Below the pieces are notes generated by a model. It saw nothing but the letters and a program-made list of their open reading frames with translations. It was not told where the DNA came from and ran no database searches. A program made the translations under genes and the position numbers. Below are positions 63,456 to 64,000 of a DNA stretch of 64,000 nt, in pieces; the first letter of the stretch is position 1; each line of letters starts with the position of its first letter. Origin of the DNA: Ensifer adhaerens (lineage in GTDB: Bacteria > Pseudomonadota > Alphaproteobacteria > Rhizobiales > Rhizobiaceae); the NCBI RefSeq assembly GCF_000697965.2, contig NZ_CP015882.1, positions 1,054,001 to 1,118,000 of the forward strand, written 5' to 3'.

Positions 63456-64000
63456 TCATCCCATCTTGCGAAGGACAGCCTCCGCGATTTCCTTAAGCGT
63501 ATCCGGCGCGCCGAATCCGCCGGACTTGGCAATGATGCAACGTCCATCGACCTCAGCCAAGCCCAGGCCGGGCAGGCACTCGCCCAGCAGGCGAAAACGC
63601 TGGATGCCCATTTTCCTCAAAACTGCCTCTCCAGTTGCGCCGCCGGACAGAAGCAGCGTCCCTGCCCGTTCGACAAGGCCCGGACAGACGCTCTCGGCAA
63701 GCGCCTCGGAAACGGCCTCCGGCGTCACCTCCCCTTCACCCGGCACCGCCTGAACGAGCGTGATTGCGCCGCCGGTGTCGTCTGCGGCCGAAAGCCGCCC
63801 GTTGGGCGCGGGCAAATAGGATAAGGCAAGGTCGTTGCGAAGCGTGTCGATCTGGGCAAGGGTAATCGGGTCTCGGGACCCAATGACGAACAAAGCCCTA
63901 CCGGCAATCACCTGGGCAGCCCGCGGTTGTTGACCGCCACTCATCCGTTCGGCAAGCGCCTCGGCCAGACCGCGCGCTCCAATCAGCAGATCCGTACCAC
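63456..64000 (-). CDS. Four-carbon acid-sugar kinase (DUF1537), N-terminus outside window
   Basis: The last 181 codons of a kinase are present; the frame is open at position 64000. The segment contains the C-terminal nucleotide-binding domain of DUF1537 kinases, with GTDLLIGARGLAEALAE, ALFVIGSRDPITLAQIDTLR, LLLSGGATGEAVLRKMG and IIAKSGGFGAPDTLKEI. These kinases phosphorylate threonate, erythronate and related acid sugars on C4, providing the substrate for PdxA2. It precedes the gntR gene in the same operon. Substrate stereochemistry cannot be determined. Confidence 0.85.
   Translation of the reverse strand, partial: GTDLLIGARGLAEALAERMSGGQQPRAAQVIAGRALFVIGSRDPITLAQIDTLRNDLALSYLPAPNGRLSAADDTGGAITLVQAVPGEGEVTPEAVSEALAESVCPGLVERAGTLLLSGGATGEAVLRKMGIQRFRLLGECLPGLGLAEVDGRCIIAKSGGFGAPDTLKEIAEAVLRKMG

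Overview
The window is 64 kb of GC-rich bacterial chromosome or megaplasmid. It is dominated by ABC importers, each beside a dedicated catabolic operon and a divergent regulator. Gene content points to an alphaproteobacterium of the Rhizobiaceae (Ensifer/Sinorhizobium/Rhizobium type). The evidence is many solute-binding-protein importers, a TGA-N9-TCA (RirA-type) iron box, PspA with DUF4168 and DUF2721 small proteins, and a four-carbon acid-sugar kinase with PdxA2. The genus is inferred, not read directly. I found no rRNA, tRNA, CRISPR array, phage or intact insertion sequence.

Layout. (1) 1-5000: envelope genes, namely a truncated LplT-like transporter, YiaA and PspA with a divergent TetR regulator, plus DUF4168 and DUF2721 proteins and a degraded aldehyde dehydrogenase behind a sigma-54-like site. 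(2) 4168-29671: a tryptophan and anthranilate catabolic island. It holds kynurenine formamidase (alpha/beta-hydrolase type), 2-aminobenzoate-CoA ligase, tryptophan 2,3-dioxygenase, a five-gene Liv-type importer, a TrpXYZ-type importer with kynureninase and a threonine-dehydratase-like enzyme, GntR and MarR regulators, and a nine-gene operon. That operon starts with 2-aminobenzoyl-CoA monooxygenase/reductase and continues with beta-oxidation enzymes, a thioesterase and a RidA protein. (3) 29785-37405: a ribose-type sugar ABC importer with two sugar epimerases and a divergent AraC regulator. (4) 37437-41926: a frameshifted TetR gene, a small membrane protein and the transhydrogenase genes pntA and pntB. 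(5) 42486-47538: an iron-type ABC importer with two tandem binding proteins, divergent from a methyltransferase, with an iron box between them. (6) 47596-52293: a PLP decarboxylase and a CysK-like synthase divergent from a SARP/TPR regulator. (7) 52327-64000: a dipeptide-type importer with a DapA-family lyase and EamA transporter, divergent from a sialidase-like protein, PdxA2 and an iron alcohol dehydrogenase, followed by a GntR regulator and a DUF1537 kinase cut by the window end.

How it works together. Region 2 reads as a complete route. Tryptophan is imported and converted by KynA, the formamidase and KynU to anthranilate plus alanine. Anthranilate is activated to its CoA thioester, hydroxylated and reduced by the AbmA-type flavoprotein, deaminated (RidA is a candidate helper), and degraded by acyl-CoA dehydrogenases, hydratases, hydroxyacyl-CoA dehydrogenases and a thiolase. 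A near-palindromic 18-bp site found before both the ligase/kynA operon and the abmA operon, with a marR gene beside the latter, suggests the two are co-regulated. Region 7 looks like an uptake and degradation system for an acid sugar or glycoconjugate whose substrate is unknown.
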